A stretch of DNA of 64,000 nt from Sulfitobacter sp. W027 (GCF_025143985.1 NZ_CP083564.1:1365501-1429500); one strand, 5' to 3'. Positions 31,116 through 40,877 are shown, counted from the stretch's first letter. The notes: a model not told the origin generated them from the sequence alone. Program-made: numbers and translations.

Positions 31116-31313
31116 CTACAGGATGCGCCAGATTACATCTATTCTTACTATTTTAGGATCTTCTAGGTAGTGAAATGCATCGTAACGAACTGTGACTTGG
31201 TCAACCACTGCTGTCCGTTCAATGCAGTTCGGTAGCATGATTTGGGATCCTGGTCTCAGACTTCGTCCGAATGCTAATTCAGACGGTGTCTGCAATTTGG
31301 TTAAGATAGGCAT
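31116..31313 (-). CDS. Hypothetical 65-aa protein of atypical composition
   Basis: A 65-codon frame with a textbook AAGGAG eight bases before its ATG. The coding sequence is clearly poorer in GC than its neighbours and uses A/T-ending codons freely, so it looks horizontally acquired or under relaxed selection. The protein is soluble in appearance, with no signal, membrane segment or motif that I recognise. A hairpin (TCCTGT/ACAGGA, 31099-31123) overlaps its stop. It lies between the TetR gene and the convergent LLM gene. Confidence 0.5.
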   Translation of the reverse strand: MPILTKLQTPSELAFGRSLRPGSQIMLPNCIERTAVVDQVTVRYDAFHYLEDPKIVRIDVIWRIL

Positions 31314-31381
31314 CTCTCATCTCCTTGTGGTGAGAATCAGAGATTAAAGGCTTCGATGATACCTGTGCGGCAGGTCGACCG

Positions 31382-31999
31382 TCACTCGTCAGGGCTGACC
31401 AATCCCAGCCCGCGCAGGTAAATCCCGATCCCGGTTTCCAGCAGGTCGTCTGCTGGGAAGGGCGACGCGCGGCCGGGGGAGTTGCGGGCGAAAAGTTCGA
31501 CCACACCGTGGCTCATCGCCCAGATATGGGCCGAGAACATGGAAGCCGGCGGGCGTTTGTCTTCGGGGATATGCTGGCTTAGGTCGGATGCCGCGCGTTC
31601 GAGCACGCCATTGGCGCGGTTGGCGGCATGGGCCAGCTCCGGGGTGCGGTTGACCGAGATGCCGGATTCGAACATGGCGATGTAATGGCCGGGGTACTTG
31701 CGCGCAAAGGCCAGATAGGCGCGGCCCGTGGCCTCGAACGCCTTCAGGGCTGAGGGCTGGCCGGATTCGTAAGCGAATTCCATCAATCCGGCAAAGATAT
31801 CATAGCCTTGATGTGCGGCCTCGGCGATCAGGTCTTCGCGGCCTTCGAAGTGGCGATAGACCGCAGCCGGGGTGACGCCCGCGCGTTTGGCGGCCTCGGA
31901 GAGGGTAAAGCCCGTGGGGCCGCGCTGCTCGATCAACTCAAGGGCGGCGTCAATCAGCGCTTGGCGCAGGTTGCCGTGATGGTAGCCGCGTTTAGGCAT
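31382..31999 (-). CDS. TetR-family transcriptional regulator
   Basis: A 205-residue regulator. The N-terminal helix-turn-helix (FTLSEAAKRAGVTPAAVYRHF, about 30-50; here given in overlap) follows RGYHHGNLRQALIDAAL, a form common among TetR proteins with the WHG-type C-terminal domain. ATG at 31999 overlaps the end of ppk2 by eight bases, so it is likely translated with it. Ligand and targets unknown; autoregulation or control of the upstream operon is inference. Confidence 0.85.
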   Translation of the reverse strand: MPKRGYHHGNLRQALIDAALELIEQRGPTGFTLSEAAKRAGVTPAAVYRHFEGREDLIAEAAHQGYDIFAGLMEFAYESGQPSALKAFEATGRAYLAFARKYPGHYIAMFESGISVNRTPELAHAANRANGVLERAASDLSQHIPEDKRPPASMFSAHIWAMSHGVVELFARNSPGRASPFPADDLLETGIGIYLRGLGLVSPDE

Positions 32000-32861
32000 C
32001 CCAGATATCCGGCCCGCCGCAGATTTCATCGTCCGCCTTGCCGATCGCCTTGGCGTCTTTCTGGGGGTAGTCGAAACGGTGCAGCAGGTGGCGCATCGCG
32101 GCCAAACGGGCGCGGCGTTTGTCGTCGGAGCGGATTACCGTCCACGGGGTTTCTGGGGTATGGCTGCGCGACAGGGTCACTTCGATGGCGGTTGAGTATT
32201 GCTCCCATTTCGAGAGGCCTTTCACGTCAATCGGGCTGAGTTTCCACTGTTTCAACGGATCGGATTCGCGCGACAGCATCCGGCGCAACTGCTCGCCCCG
32301 ACCCACGTTGAGCCAGAATTTGATCAGGTGGATGCCGTCTTCGACGAGCATCTGCTCGAAGGGGGCAACCTGCTCAAAGAAATGGGCGCGCTGCTCGGGG
32401 GTGCAAAAGCCAAAGACGTTTTCCACAACGCCGCGATTGTACCAAGAGCGGTCATAGAAGACCATCTCGCCCGCGGTCGGCAAGTGTTTGACGTAGCGCT
32501 GGAAATACCACTCGCCTTGCTCGGTTTCCGTGGGTTTCGACAGGGCCACGACACGTGCCGCGCGTGGATTGAGGTTCTCGCGCATGCGGCGGATGGTGCC
32601 GCCTTTCCCGGCGGCGTCGCGGCCTTCAAAAACCATGACCACCCGTTGCCCGGTCTCACGCACCCACGATTGCAGTTTGACCATTTCAATCTGGAGCCGC
32701 TCATAGTCGCGCTCATAGGTCTTGCGCGACAGGCGTTCGTCATGCGGGTAGGAGGGCGAGAGGATGTCGTCCTTGTCGGCCCGCTGGATCGCTTGGCGAA
32801 TGTCCTCGGGGGCGTCATTCTCAAAAAAGGCGCTGATTGCGCCGTCAAAGGGCAGGTCCAT
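31992..32861 (-). CDS. ppk2: Polyphosphate kinase 2 (PPK2)
   Basis: Transfers phosphate between polyphosphate and nucleotides. The 289-residue single-domain protein has Walker A GRDAAGKG (80-87), the lid region with AARVVALSKPTE and the YDRSWYNRGVVE motif. ATG at 32861 has AAGGAGC upstream; an in-frame ATG at 32891 lies before that ribosome-binding site. Whether it prefers ADP, GDP or AMP cannot be settled by eye, though a single domain of this length fits class I (NDP to NTP). It overlaps the TetR gene. Confidence 0.92.
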   Translation of the reverse strand: MDLPFDGAISAFFENDAPEDIRQAIQRADKDDILSPSYPHDERLSRKTYERDYERLQIEMVKLQSWVRETGQRVVMVFEGRDAAGKGGTIRRMRENLNPRAARVVALSKPTETEQGEWYFQRYVKHLPTAGEMVFYDRSWYNRGVVENVFGFCTPEQRAHFFEQVAPFEQMLVEDGIHLIKFWLNVGRGEQLRRMLSRESDPLKQWKLSPIDVKGLSKWEQYSTAIEVTLSRSHTPETPWTVIRSDDKRRARLAAMRHLLHRFDYPQKDAKAIGKADDEICGGPDIWDA

Positions 32862-32909
32862 GGGCGCTCCTTGCGGGTGTTCTTGTTTCAATATGGGATG
32901 TTAAGGCGA

Positions 32910-33890
32910 TTAACGCAAACCCGCACGGGCAGCGGCGCGGTCAATGGCATCAATGACTTCCTGCGGCGCGGTGTGTTGGGGCATATGGCCCATGCCGGGC
33001 AATCGCGTCAGTGCCCCATTGGGGATGTCGTTGATCAGTTCTTCGGCGTGGATATGCATCGGCACGATGGTATCGGCATCGCCATGGATGATCTCGACCG
33101 GCATGGTTAGACGGTCATATTGCGCTGCCAATTCAACCACATGTGAGCGCAATTGGTGGACCTGCTGGGCATTGGCGCGACTGGCGCTGCGGCGCAGGGT
33201 CAGACCGGTGCCGATGTGATCGGCATAGCCTTTGGGCGCGGGCTGTGGAGCAAAAATTGCCTCGATATTGCTTTGCACAAAGCTGTCAGGGACAAAGGCG
33301 GTGACAGCGGGGATAAAGAGCGCACCGCCAAGGCGCGAGGCGCTGACATTGTAAAGCCAGCTTAGACCGCCCGGCCAAGGCTCGGACACGGCAGAGACGA
33401 GCACCAGTGCGGCGGTGTCCTTGGGGCGCTGAAGCCCCCACGCCAGCGCCACAGCGCCGCCAAAGGAATGGCCCATCACGATGGGGTTTTCGACGCCCAG
33501 TTGATCGGCGGCCTTTTGCAGCAGCGCGGCTTGCTCTTGCGGCGATTCCCCCAGTGGGTTCCACGCGCCGCGCGCACCGGGCAAGCGGGCGGTATAGCCC
33601 ATGCCGGGGCGGTCAAACATGATGACGCGGTAGCGGTCGCTCAGTCGCTCTGCGAAGCCCATGGTGAAATCACGCAGATTGCCGCTGGCCCCGTGGATCA
33701 GCACCAGGTCCGGCCCGTTGCCGATGACCTTGGCATGGACCGGCAGGCCATCCACCTCCATGATCTCGCCCTCGGGCGGATGGCTGGCTTCGGCCCGCGC
33801 CTCGTGCCGCGCGGCGCGCCATTGGACAAGCGCCACCAGCAGCGCCAGCCCGAGGAGGAGGGCAAGCAGCAGTTTAATGGCCAATCTCAT
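32910..33890 (-). CDS. Membrane-anchored alpha/beta hydrolase
   Basis: A 326-residue hydrolase with an N-terminal hydrophobic helix (residues 3-22) that anchors or exports it, the oxyanion segment LIHGASG, nucleophile Ser142 in GHSFGGA, an acid in HGDADTIVP and the histidine in PGMGHMPQ. The fold is clear; the substrate is unknown. Its start overlaps the metA stop by 17 bases, suggesting co-translation with metA. Confidence 0.85.
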   Translation of the reverse strand: MRLAIKLLLALLLGLALLVALVQWRAARHEARAEASHPPEGEIMEVDGLPVHAKVIGNGPDLVLIHGASGNLRDFTMGFAERLSDRYRVIMFDRPGMGYTARLPGARGAWNPLGESPQEQAALLQKAADQLGVENPIVMGHSFGGAVALAWGLQRPKDTAALVLVSAVSEPWPGGLSWLYNVSASRLGGALFIPAVTAFVPDSFVQSNIEAIFAPQPAPKGYADHIGTGLTLRRSASRANAQQVHQLRSHVVELAAQYDRLTMPVEIIHGDADTIVPMHIHAEELINDIPNGALTRLPGMGHMPQHTAPQEVIDAIDRAAARAGLR

Positions 33891-34791
33891 TCATATCAAA
33901 GGGGGTGGTCTGATATATCTCGTTGATCCAGTTGCCATAAAGCAGATGCGCATGGCTGCGCCAGCGATTCACCGGGGTGCGCAAAGGATCATCTTCAGGG
34001 TAGTAGTTGCAGGGCACGTTGATCGGCACGCCGCTTTCCACGTCGCGGTCATATTCCTGTTTCAGCGTGTCGCGGTCGTATTCGAAATGGTTGAAGACAT
34101 AAAGCGCGCGGTGCGCGGGGTCTTCGATCAGGCAGGGGCCAACCTCATCACTGCCTAAAAGTGTGGTGAGGCCGGGGTGCGCGTCAACCTCGTCTTGGCG
34201 CATCTCGGTCCAGCGGGAGACGGGCACGGTGCAGTCGTCCGAGAACCCGCGCAGATAGGGCGATGCGGGCGCGAGGTTTTGGTGGCGGAAGCAGCCGAAG
34301 GCCTTCTCGCTCAGCATGTGTTTCTTCACCCCATGAAAATGGTTGATCATCGCCATGCCGCCCCAACAGACGCCAAAGGTGGAGTGGATGTTGGTCTGGG
34401 TCCATTCCATCACCTCGCGCAGCTCGTCCCAATAGGTCACTTCGTCGAACTCAAGATGCTCAATCGGGGCGCCGGTGATGATCAGTCCGTCAAACTTCTC
34501 GGCCTTCATCTCTTCGAAGGGGCGGTAGAAGCTTTCCATATGTTCGGCGGCGGTGTTGCGGGCTTGGTGATCGGACATGCGGATGAGGCTTAGCTCAATC
34601 TGCAAGGGCGTCGCACCGATCAGCCGGGCGAACTGGTTCTCTGTCTGGATTTTTTTGGGCATCAGGTTCAGCAGCGCGATGCGCAGCGGGCGGATGTCTT
34701 GCCGCGATGCCAGTTCCTCGTCCAGCACCATGACCCCTTCGTTGCGCAGAACGTCGAAGGCGGGCAGGCGGGAGGGGATCTTGATGGGCAT
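33874..34791 (-). CDS. metA: Homoserine O-acyltransferase MetA, predicted acetyl-CoA specific
   Basis: Acylates homoserine at the start of methionine synthesis. The 305-residue protein has nucleophile Cys142 (VCWGG), His235 and Glu237 (NHFEYD). Residue 111 is glutamate (GAPIEHLEF), where E. coli has glycine; in the MetA family this residue is known to separate acetyl-CoA users (Glu) from succinyl-CoA users (Gly). So homoserine O-acetyltransferase is the better prediction, although database names often say succinyltransferase. Overlaps the hydrolase downstream. Confidence 0.93.
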   Translation of the reverse strand: MPIKIPSRLPAFDVLRNEGVMVLDEELASRQDIRPLRIALLNLMPKKIQTENQFARLIGATPLQIELSLIRMSDHQARNTAAEHMESFYRPFEEMKAEKFDGLIITGAPIEHLEFDEVTYWDELREVMEWTQTNIHSTFGVCWGGMAMINHFHGVKKHMLSEKAFGCFRHQNLAPASPYLRGFSDDCTVPVSRWTEMRQDEVDAHPGLTTLLGSDEVGPCLIEDPAHRALYVFNHFEYDRDTLKQEYDRDVESGVPINVPCNYYPEDDPLRTPVNRWRSHAHLLYGNWINEIYQTTPFDMNEIGH

Positions 34792-34847
34792 GAGACAGGT
34801 CTTTCAGGGGTAGCCAGAGCAGTCAGATAATCTTGGACAGGGCGGGT

Positions 34848-35708
34848 TCAACCGCCCGTGGGCAGGTGGCGGGCGATGAGATCGGTAAAGTCTTCGGGAG
34901 CTTTCAGCGCGTCGATGTCGGCAGGGGTGATCGTGACGCCCCATTTCGACATCGCCTCATAGCGCGGTTGGCGGTGCGACAGGGCGGCGGCATAGGTCCA
35001 GCGGATGAAATCATCGGGGTTCACGGCGTCTTCGGTGATGTTCTTTTCCGCAAGATAGTCGGCCCAAGCACGGGCGAGGAATTCGGGCTGATAGGCCATC
35101 GGCTTGGGCGCTTTGTCAAAGCGGCGGATGAGTTCTTCGGTATGGGCCTCGTCGCCCTTGATCCAGACCAGCAGACATTCCTCGGCCAATTGCCGCAGCA
35201 ACGGGTCGTCCGGGTCTTCGGGATCGACCCATTCGCAGATCGACCCGCCGGTGTCGCAGATGAAATGCGGATAGCCATAGAGCGCTTCGGCGCGGGTGGC
35301 GAAATAGGCGGTGTCTTCCAGCGCGTTGATCTCGGCCCGGCGGAAGGCCCCTTGCCGTTTGGCGTATTCCTCCATCGGCAGACCGCCACGCGCCGGATCG
35401 CCCGGTTTGCCCAGCCATGTGGCCACGGGCGACAGGTTGTCGAAGGTGATGTTCGAGCCGATGTAGATACTGTCGCTGAGCAGCAGATCGCGCAGGAAGG
35501 GCACTTTCATCGCCTCGGCCTTGGCGTTGTCGGCAATCAGCTCACCCAGATAGCGGGTGCCGATGCGGTAGTCGATGGAGTAGTGAAACCAATCGCCGCT
35601 GGCGCGCAGCAGGCTGGAGAGATGGGTCTTGCCCAAGCCCGACATGCCGAAGATCAGAACTTTGCGGCGCGGCGCCGCGCGCCAATCGTCAGCCGTGGGG
35701 TAGAGCAT
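34848..35708 (-). CDS. P-loop ATPase of unknown function
   Basis: A 286-residue protein with Walker A GMSGLGKT (about 21-28) following a short N-terminus, and no membrane segment. After the P-loop come YSIDYRIGTRYLGELIADNA and later FICDTGGSICEWVD. It looks like a small-molecule or nucleotide kinase fold, but I do not recognise a named family with a known substrate. It lies between an EamA exporter and metA, all on the minus strand with short gaps (56 bases to metA), so it may belong to the same transcript. Confidence 0.7.
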   Translation of the reverse strand: MLYPTADDWRAAPRRKVLIFGMSGLGKTHLSSLLRASGDWFHYSIDYRIGTRYLGELIADNAKAEAMKVPFLRDLLLSDSIYIGSNITFDNLSPVATWLGKPGDPARGGLPMEEYAKRQGAFRRAEINALEDTAYFATRAEALYGYPHFICDTGGSICEWVDPEDPDDPLLRQLAEECLLVWIKGDEAHTEELIRRFDKAPKPMAYQPEFLARAWADYLAEKNITEDAVNPDDFIRWTYAAALSHRQPRYEAMSKWGVTITPADIDALKAPEDFTDLIARHLPTGG

Positions 35709-35720
35709 GTATCACCAAGG

Positions 35721-36653
35721 TTAAGTACTTCGTTTCCCCTGACTACCCCAGTGTTTCACCAGACGCCAGATGCGGCCATCGAGCACCAGAAGCCCGAGCG
35801 CGAGAAGGGTGAAACCGCTATAGGCGGCGGGGCGCAGGGTCTCATCCCGCAGCCATGCGCCCAGCAGGATCGCCACGGGGGCGACCAGCAGCGTTACCAG
35901 CATCAGGTTGCTGCTGCCCGCCATGCCCAGCACGCGGTAGTAGAGCAGATAGGCCAGCGCGGTGGCGGCCAGCGCATAATAGGCGATGGCCATGAGCGTG
36001 GCGGGGGCAAGGTCGAGCGTCAGCGGCCCTTCGACGGCCCATGCCAGCGGCAGCATGATCAGCGTGGCCCCGGTCAGCATCCCGGCAGCGGCCAGCTGCG
36101 GCGGTTGGCTCGGCAGCAGTTTGCGCGCACAGACACCGGCCATGGCATAGGACATTGCCCCGCCCAGCACGGCGAGTTGTGCAAGGCTGCCGAGATCGAA
36201 GTTTGTGAGGTTTTCCAACCCGATGGCGGTGCTGACCCCGGCAAAGCCGAGGCAGACGCCAAGCGCTTTTCGCGGGGTGATGCGCTCGTCGGAGAGAAAA
36301 ATCGCGGCGGCCAAGACGCCAAAGATCGCCGTGGCCGCGTTGAGGATTGAGGTCAGGCCGGAAGGGATATGCAACTGTCCCCACGCCATCAGCGAGAAGG
36401 GGATTACGTTGTTCAAAAGGCCCATCAGCAGGAAAGCCGCCCAAATCCGCGGCTCACGCGGCAGGGGCAGGCGCATGACTGCGACGGCGGCCCAGAGCAC
36501 CAGCATCGCCCAGAACACCCGATGTACGACCGAGGTCAGCGGCCCGATTTCATCCAGCGCCACGCGCACGGCGACAAAGGACGCGCCCCAGAGCAGGGCA
36601 AGAAAGCCCATTTCAATCCAAGCGCGCGGGGGGATGGTTTTTTGTGTGATCAT
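35721..36653 (-). CDS. DMT-superfamily EamA-type transporter
   Basis: A 310-residue inner-membrane protein with about ten hydrophobic segments and two EamA repeats (WGASFVAVRVALDEIGP early, then SYAMAGVCARKLLP). Members export amino acids, nucleosides or other metabolites; substrate not predictable. ATG at 36653 chosen; an earlier in-frame ATG at 36704 adds residues unlike the family. No strong ribosome-binding site is visible at either start. Followed after 12 bases by the P-loop ATPase. Confidence 0.85.
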   Translation of the reverse strand: MITQKTIPPRAWIEMGFLALLWGASFVAVRVALDEIGPLTSVVHRVFWAMLVLWAAVAVMRLPLPREPRIWAAFLLMGLLNNVIPFSLMAWGQLHIPSGLTSILNAATAIFGVLAAAIFLSDERITPRKALGVCLGFAGVSTAIGLENLTNFDLGSLAQLAVLGGAMSYAMAGVCARKLLPSQPPQLAAAGMLTGATLIMLPLAWAVEGPLTLDLAPATLMAIAYYALAATALAYLLYYRVLGMAGSSNLMLVTLLVAPVAILLGAWLRDETLRPAAYSGFTLLALGLLVLDGRIWRLVKHWGSQGKRST

Positions 36654-36708
36654 GGAGGTGGTGTAGGCGCAATATTTGGCCTCTGCGACCCGAAAGATGC
36701 GCATGCAC

Positions 36709-36739
36709 GAAAACGCCGCCCGAAAGGTTTTGGGCGGCG
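36709..36739 (-). terminator. Terminator of the fadL-like gene
   Basis: On the minus strand CGCCGCCC (36739-36732) pairs perfectly with GGGCGGCG (36721-36714) and is followed by TTTT. It lies 25 bases after the stop at 36764. Confidence 0.85.
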
Positions 36740-36763
36740 TGATAGATTGGTTTGTGAGGCGGC

Positions 36764-37852
36764 TTAGAAAGTGAAACCGACCTTGACGCCAAAGGCGACC
36801 GCGTCGTTGTCCTCGAAGTTAGCCGCCGGAGCGTTGGTCGGGATCGCAGTCTGTGCGTCGCCGATGTTCACATAGCGGATGCCTGAGGTGATCTTCATAT
36901 TATCGCGGGTATAGACGGCGGCAAGCGCGAGGCTTTTGTTACCATCGGTTGGGCCGAGGTTCGAAGCAAAGCCGCCTTCTGACTTCTCATAGCCGACAGA
37001 GGCCGAGACCGACCAGTTGTCATTCAAACGACGGCCCACACCCAGCGAGTAGGTGAAGACATCGTCATCATAGCTAACAAGGGAGGCACCGCCTGTGGCG
37101 CCAGCATAGGCTGCCGGAGAAATGTCGAAGGAAGACCAATCAACCCAGCGGATGCCACCAAAAAGCAATGTGTCAGCAGCGATTCCGGTCTGGAAGTCGA
37201 GGTTCACCGACTGAGGTGTTTCGATTTCGGTCGTGCTCATCACTGCGCCGAACTCGGTCGTGTCGACGTCATGCTCGACCTTGGAGTTATAGGTCAGCGC
37301 CACGCGCATGGCGATGTCGGGGCGCTCATAGGCGACACCAGCGACATAGCCAACGCCTGTGTCGCGCTCACCGTCAACCGTATAACCGCCGACGAAGGGG
37401 ACAGCTGCCGTGGCTTCGATGGTTTGCACGCGCAGACCGCCGTGAACGCTGAAGTTGTCGTTCATCCGGTAGCGCAGCAGGCCGGTCAGAGCGTGCGCGT
37501 CAAGATCAGCCTGCGCGCCTGCCGCGTAGTAGCCGGTGCCGGTGGGATAATCGATGTCCGCGCCAAAGGGCTGGTCATAGATGATCGCATAGGACAGCTT
37601 GTCATTGATGTCGGCCTTATAGGCGGCACCGAACTGCATGTAGCTTTCCGTAGCGTTGCCTGAATCGCGGCTGCCGAGAGCGGCGACCGATGTGCCCGAC
37701 GTGTCAGGTGAGATATGCCCAAAGCTGAACTCCGCATACCGCCCGCTTTCAAACAAAGCATTGATGGACTGGCCAGAGCGGTCAATGCCACCCGCATGTA
37801 CGGCGGCGGTCGACGCGAGAAGCGCCGGAAGTGCCAAGAAGTGTGATTTCAT
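36764..37852 (-). CDS. FadL/OmpP1-family outer membrane transporter
   Basis: A 362-residue outer-membrane protein with signal peptide (LLASTAAVHA) followed by GGIDRSGQSINALFESGRYA, the N-terminal hatch pattern of FadL proteins, then many beta strands and a terminal GVKVGFTF with C-terminal Phe. Family members bring fatty acids and other hydrophobic compounds across the outer membrane. Single gene with its own terminator. Length is shorter than E. coli FadL (about 420) but common for this branch. Confidence 0.85.
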   Translation of the reverse strand: MKSHFLALPALLASTAAVHAGGIDRSGQSINALFESGRYAEFSFGHISPDTSGTSVAALGSRDSGNATESYMQFGAAYKADINDKLSYAIIYDQPFGADIDYPTGTGYYAAGAQADLDAHALTGLLRYRMNDNFSVHGGLRVQTIEATAAVPFVGGYTVDGERDTGVGYVAGVAYERPDIAMRVALTYNSKVEHDVDTTEFGAVMSTTEIETPQSVNLDFQTGIAADTLLFGGIRWVDWSSFDISPAAYAGATGGASLVSYDDDVFTYSLGVGRRLNDNWSVSASVGYEKSEGGFASNLGPTDGNKSLALAAVYTRDNMKITSGIRYVNIGDAQTAIPTNAPAANFEDNDAVAFGVKVGFTF

Positions 37853-37968
37853 TTTTTTCTCCCAAATGCTGCGACGATCCTCCCCGGCGCAGGTTGAGAT
37901 GATCTAAGCGGATAGCTGCCGTTTGCGTCAATTCCTGACCTAAGGTCAGGCGCAAATCTGTGCCAAAA

Positions 37969-38838
37969 TTACGAAATGTGTGGTTTGCGGGTCTCGAACC
38001 AGAGGTTGAGATAGTTGCCAGCAAAGATGATGGCGGCGCCGATGAAAACCCAGATGTCCAGCGCCTCTCCATAGAGCAGCATACCGATCACTGCGATGGC
38101 CGGGAGACGGACAAAATCAATCGGCACCACCACCGTGGCAGGCGCAAGGCTAAGCGCATTGGTCAGGCAGTAATGCGCAAGTAGCCCGCAAGCGCCGACA
38201 AGCAGCAGGAAGGGCGCAGTCTCTGCCGTAGGCAGCGCGATGTCGCCATCGTAACCAGCTGAGATCATGCCGAAAATAAGTTGCAGCGTGGTGAGGTAGA
38301 ACAGGATCGTGGTGATCCCTTGGGTGCGGGTCAGCCGCTTGGTCAGAACGTTTGTGAGGGCAAAGAAGACTGCACAGCCCGCCGCCGCCAGAATGCCGGT
38401 GTTCAGGTTGCCGATATCAGGGCGTGCGACGATCAGGATGCCGATGAAGCCCATGACAGCGGCCAGCGCCCGCGTTGCGGTCAGCCGTTCGCCCAGCAGA
38501 AAGATCGATAGGACGATCACCCAGAGCGGTGAGGTGAACTCAAGCGCAAAGACCTGCGCCAGCGGGATCAAGGACACGGCGAGGAACCACAGGTTTTGCC
38601 CGGTGAAGTGCGCAAGATTGCGCAAGAGCTGCATACCAAAGTTGCGAGTATTGATCTGGCGCCAAGCTCCGGTGGCCCAAGCGAGCGACAGGACGATGAT
38701 CACGCCGATGACGCTGCGGTAGAGCATGACTTCAAAGGTATCGAACCGAGCCGACAACTCACGCCCTGACACTGCCATGGTCGAGAAGGAGCCGATGGAG
38801 CCGATCATCCAAAGTCCCGCGCGGAAAGTGGGTGTCAT
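37969..38838 (-). CDS. DMT-superfamily EamA-type transporter
   Basis: A 289-residue inner-membrane protein with about ten hydrophobic segments in two EamA repeats; the second has LVGACGLLAHYCLTNAL and VVPIDFVRLPAIAVIGMLLYGE. Substrate unknown. It is a different branch from the exporter at 35721. ATG overlaps the stop of the monooxygenase gene upstream by four bases. Confidence 0.87.
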   Translation of the reverse strand: MTPTFRAGLWMIGSIGSFSTMAVSGRELSARFDTFEVMLYRSVIGVIIVLSLAWATGAWRQINTRNFGMQLLRNLAHFTGQNLWFLAVSLIPLAQVFALEFTSPLWVIVLSIFLLGERLTATRALAAVMGFIGILIVARPDIGNLNTGILAAAGCAVFFALTNVLTKRLTRTQGITTILFYLTTLQLIFGMISAGYDGDIALPTAETAPFLLLVGACGLLAHYCLTNALSLAPATVVVPIDFVRLPAIAVIGMLLYGEALDIWVFIGAAIIFAGNYLNLWFETRKPHIS

Positions 38839-39113
38839 GCCGAGCTCGTGATTTGATAGTCGCGTTTGATCCCGGCAGTGAGTGTGGCCCAGTCAGAAGC
38901 CGCCACGCGCGCCTGATGCGCGTCCAAGGCCGCGCGGTCGGCAAAGAATTCTGAGACCTGCCAGACAAGCGGATCATCTGTGGGGGTCACGTCGAACCGA
39001 AGGCATCCCGGCTCCGCACGGGTGAGACTCAGATGCGCGTCAAGCCCCGCGCGCACCCGGTCCGCTTGGGCCGGGGTGGCGCAGCGAAGGTGGCCGGTCA
39101 GGGCCACCCTCAT
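38835..39113 (-). CDS. Antibiotic biosynthesis monooxygenase (ABM) domain protein
   Basis: A 92-residue dimeric alpha/beta-barrel type protein; pattern LSLTRAEPGCLRFDV and WQVSEFFADRAALDAHQ fits the ABM/YgiN group, which includes quinol monooxygenases. ATG at 39113 sits at the end of guaA; a longer start at 39125 lies within it. Coupled by ATGA overlap to the EamA transporter downstream. The natural substrate is unknown. Confidence 0.8.
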   Translation of the reverse strand: MRVALTGHLRCATPAQADRVRAGLDAHLSLTRAEPGCLRFDVTPTDDPLVWQVSEFFADRAALDAHQARVAASDWATLTAGIKRDYQITSSA

Positions 39114-39115
39114 GT

Positions 39116-40678
39116 TTATTCCCACTCGATGGTGCCTGGAGGTTTCGAGGTAATGTCATAAGTGACGCGGTTAATGCCCGGCACTTCGTTGATGATCCGC
39201 GTGGCGGTTTCACCAAGGAAGTCGTGAGTGAACGGGTAGTAGTCCGCGGTCATGCCATCCACGGAAGTCACCGCACGCAGAGCGCAGGCGAAGTCATAGG
39301 TGCGGCCATCGCCCATCACGCCCACGGTGCGCACCGGCAGGATCGCCACGAAGGCCTGCCAGATGTCGTCATAGAGCCCGTGACGGCGGATCTGGTCGAT
39401 ATAGACCGCATCGGCCTCGCGCAGGATCGCCAGTTTCTCGCGGGTGATCTCACCGGGGCAGCGGATCGCAAGGCCCGGTCCGGGGAAGGGGTGACGTCCG
39501 ATGAACGACGGCGGCAGGCCCAACTCGCGGCCTAACTCGCGCACTTCATCCTTGAAGAGTTCGCGCAGCGGCTCCACCAATTTGAGGCCCATCTTTTCGG
39601 GCAGGCCGCCGACATTGTGGTGGCTTTTGATCGTCACCGAAGGACCACCCGAGAAGCTGACGCTTTCGATCACATCCGGGTAGAGCGTGCCTTGGGCCAA
39701 GAAGGTTGCATCGCCCACATCTTTCGCGTGTTTCTGGAACACGTCGATGAAAAGCTTGCCGATGATCTTGCGCTTGGTCTCGGGGTCAGAGACGCCGTCC
39801 AACTCGCCCAGGAACAGCTCCTGCTCATCCGCGTGGATCAGGGGCATGTTGTAGTGGTCGCGGAACATGGTGACGACCTCTTCGGCTTCCCCCTTGCGCA
39901 GCAGACCATGGTCGACAAAGACGCATGTCAGCTGGTCACCAATCGCTTCATGGATCAGAACGGCGGCCACGGAGGAGTCGACACCACCCGACAGACCACA
40001 GATCACCTTCTGGTCGCCGACCTGCTCGCGGATCGCGGCAATCGCCTCCTCGCGATAGGCGCTCATGGTCCAGTCGCCCTTGAAGCCTGCCAGACGCACG
40101 AAGTTCTCATAGAGGCGCGGACCGTTGGGGGTGTGGTGCACCTCGGGGTGGAACTGCACGGCGTAGAAGTTGCGCGACACGTCGCCGGTAATGGCGAAAG
40201 GCGCGTTGGGGGAGGTGCCGTAGACCTCGAACCCCGGGGCGATCTTGCTCACGTGATCGCCGTGGCTCATCCAGACCTGCTCGCGGTCAGTGGCGAACCA
40301 GCCTTCGAGCAGTTCAAGCTGTTGCCCAGTAGGGGTAACGAACGCCCGGCCAAACTCGGCGGTGCCGTGGCCACGCTCCACATGACCGCCAAGGCAGTGC
40401 ATCATGACCTGCTGGCCATAGCAGATGCCAAGGATCGGCACGCCCAGTTCAAACACAGCCTGCGGCGGCATCGGCGCGCCTTCGGCAAACACAGAGGACG
40501 GGCCACCCGATAGGATCACCGCCTTGGGCGCGAATTCCTTGAGGAAAGCATCGTCCACCGTGTTGAACGGGTGAATTTCGCAAAAGACATTCAGCTCCCG
40601 CAGGCGACGCGCGATAAGCTGCGTAACCTGGCTGCCGAAGTCGATGATAAGAAGGCGGTCATGGGTGATATCTGTCAT
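39116..40678 (-). CDS. guaA: GMP synthase (glutamine-hydrolysing) GuaA
   Basis: Aminates XMP to GMP. The 520-residue protein has an N-terminal glutaminase with the nucleophile in GICYGQQ and the PEVHHT segment, then the ATP pyrophosphatase with [10 protein letters not shown] (about 222-231) and the C-terminal dimerisation domain ending in [11 protein letters not shown] at 40678 gives the family N-terminus; the earlier in-frame ATG at 40714 is rejected. It heads a possible transcript with the ABM and EamA genes. Confidence 0.96.
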   Translation of the reverse strand: MTDITHDRLLIIDFGSQVTQLIARRLRELNVFCEIHPFNTVDDAFLKEFAPKAVILSGGPSSVFAEGAPMPPQAVFELGVPILGICYGQQVMMHCLGGHVERGHGTAEFGRAFVTPTGQQLELLEGWFATDREQVWMSHGDHVSKIAPGFEVYGTSPNAPFAITGDVSRNFYAVQFHPEVHHTPNGPRLYENFVRLAGFKGDWTMSAYREEAIAAIREQVGDQKVICGLSGGVDSSVAAVLIHEAIGDQLTCVFVDHGLLRKGEAEEVVTMFRDHYNMPLIHADEQELFLGELDGVSDPETKRKIIGKLFIDVFQKHAKDVGDATFLAQGTLYPDVIESVSFSGGPSVTIKSHHNVGGLPEKMGLKLVEPLRELFKDEVRELGRELGLPPSFIGRHPFPGPGLAIRCPGEITREKLAILREADAVYIDQIRRHGLYDDIWQAFVAILPVRTVGVMGDGRTYDFACALRAVTSVDGMTADYYPFTHDFLGETATRIINEVPGINRVTYDITSKPPGTIEWE

Positions 40679-40877
40679 GGGGGTGTGATTAGGCCCGAGA
40701 GGCCGCTGTGGCAAGTCTCAAGCGGGCCGAAGACAGGCACCTGCGGCGTTTAATCCGCGCAGGAGGCGCGCGGGCGGCACGCGATGTCGCTTTTTGCCGC
40801 TAGGGGACGTTATCCGCGCGAAGGGGGCGCTGGGAATGGGCTAGTGACAGGTCAAGAGTTGCGGGAAGGAATGAGCA

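Noticed and set aside
34833..36350. 505-codon plus-strand frame opposite the P-loop ATPase and the EamA gene
   Set aside because: Antisense shadow; the protein is low-complexity (Gln, Arg, His, Gly) with no motifs, while the minus-strand genes have clear families.
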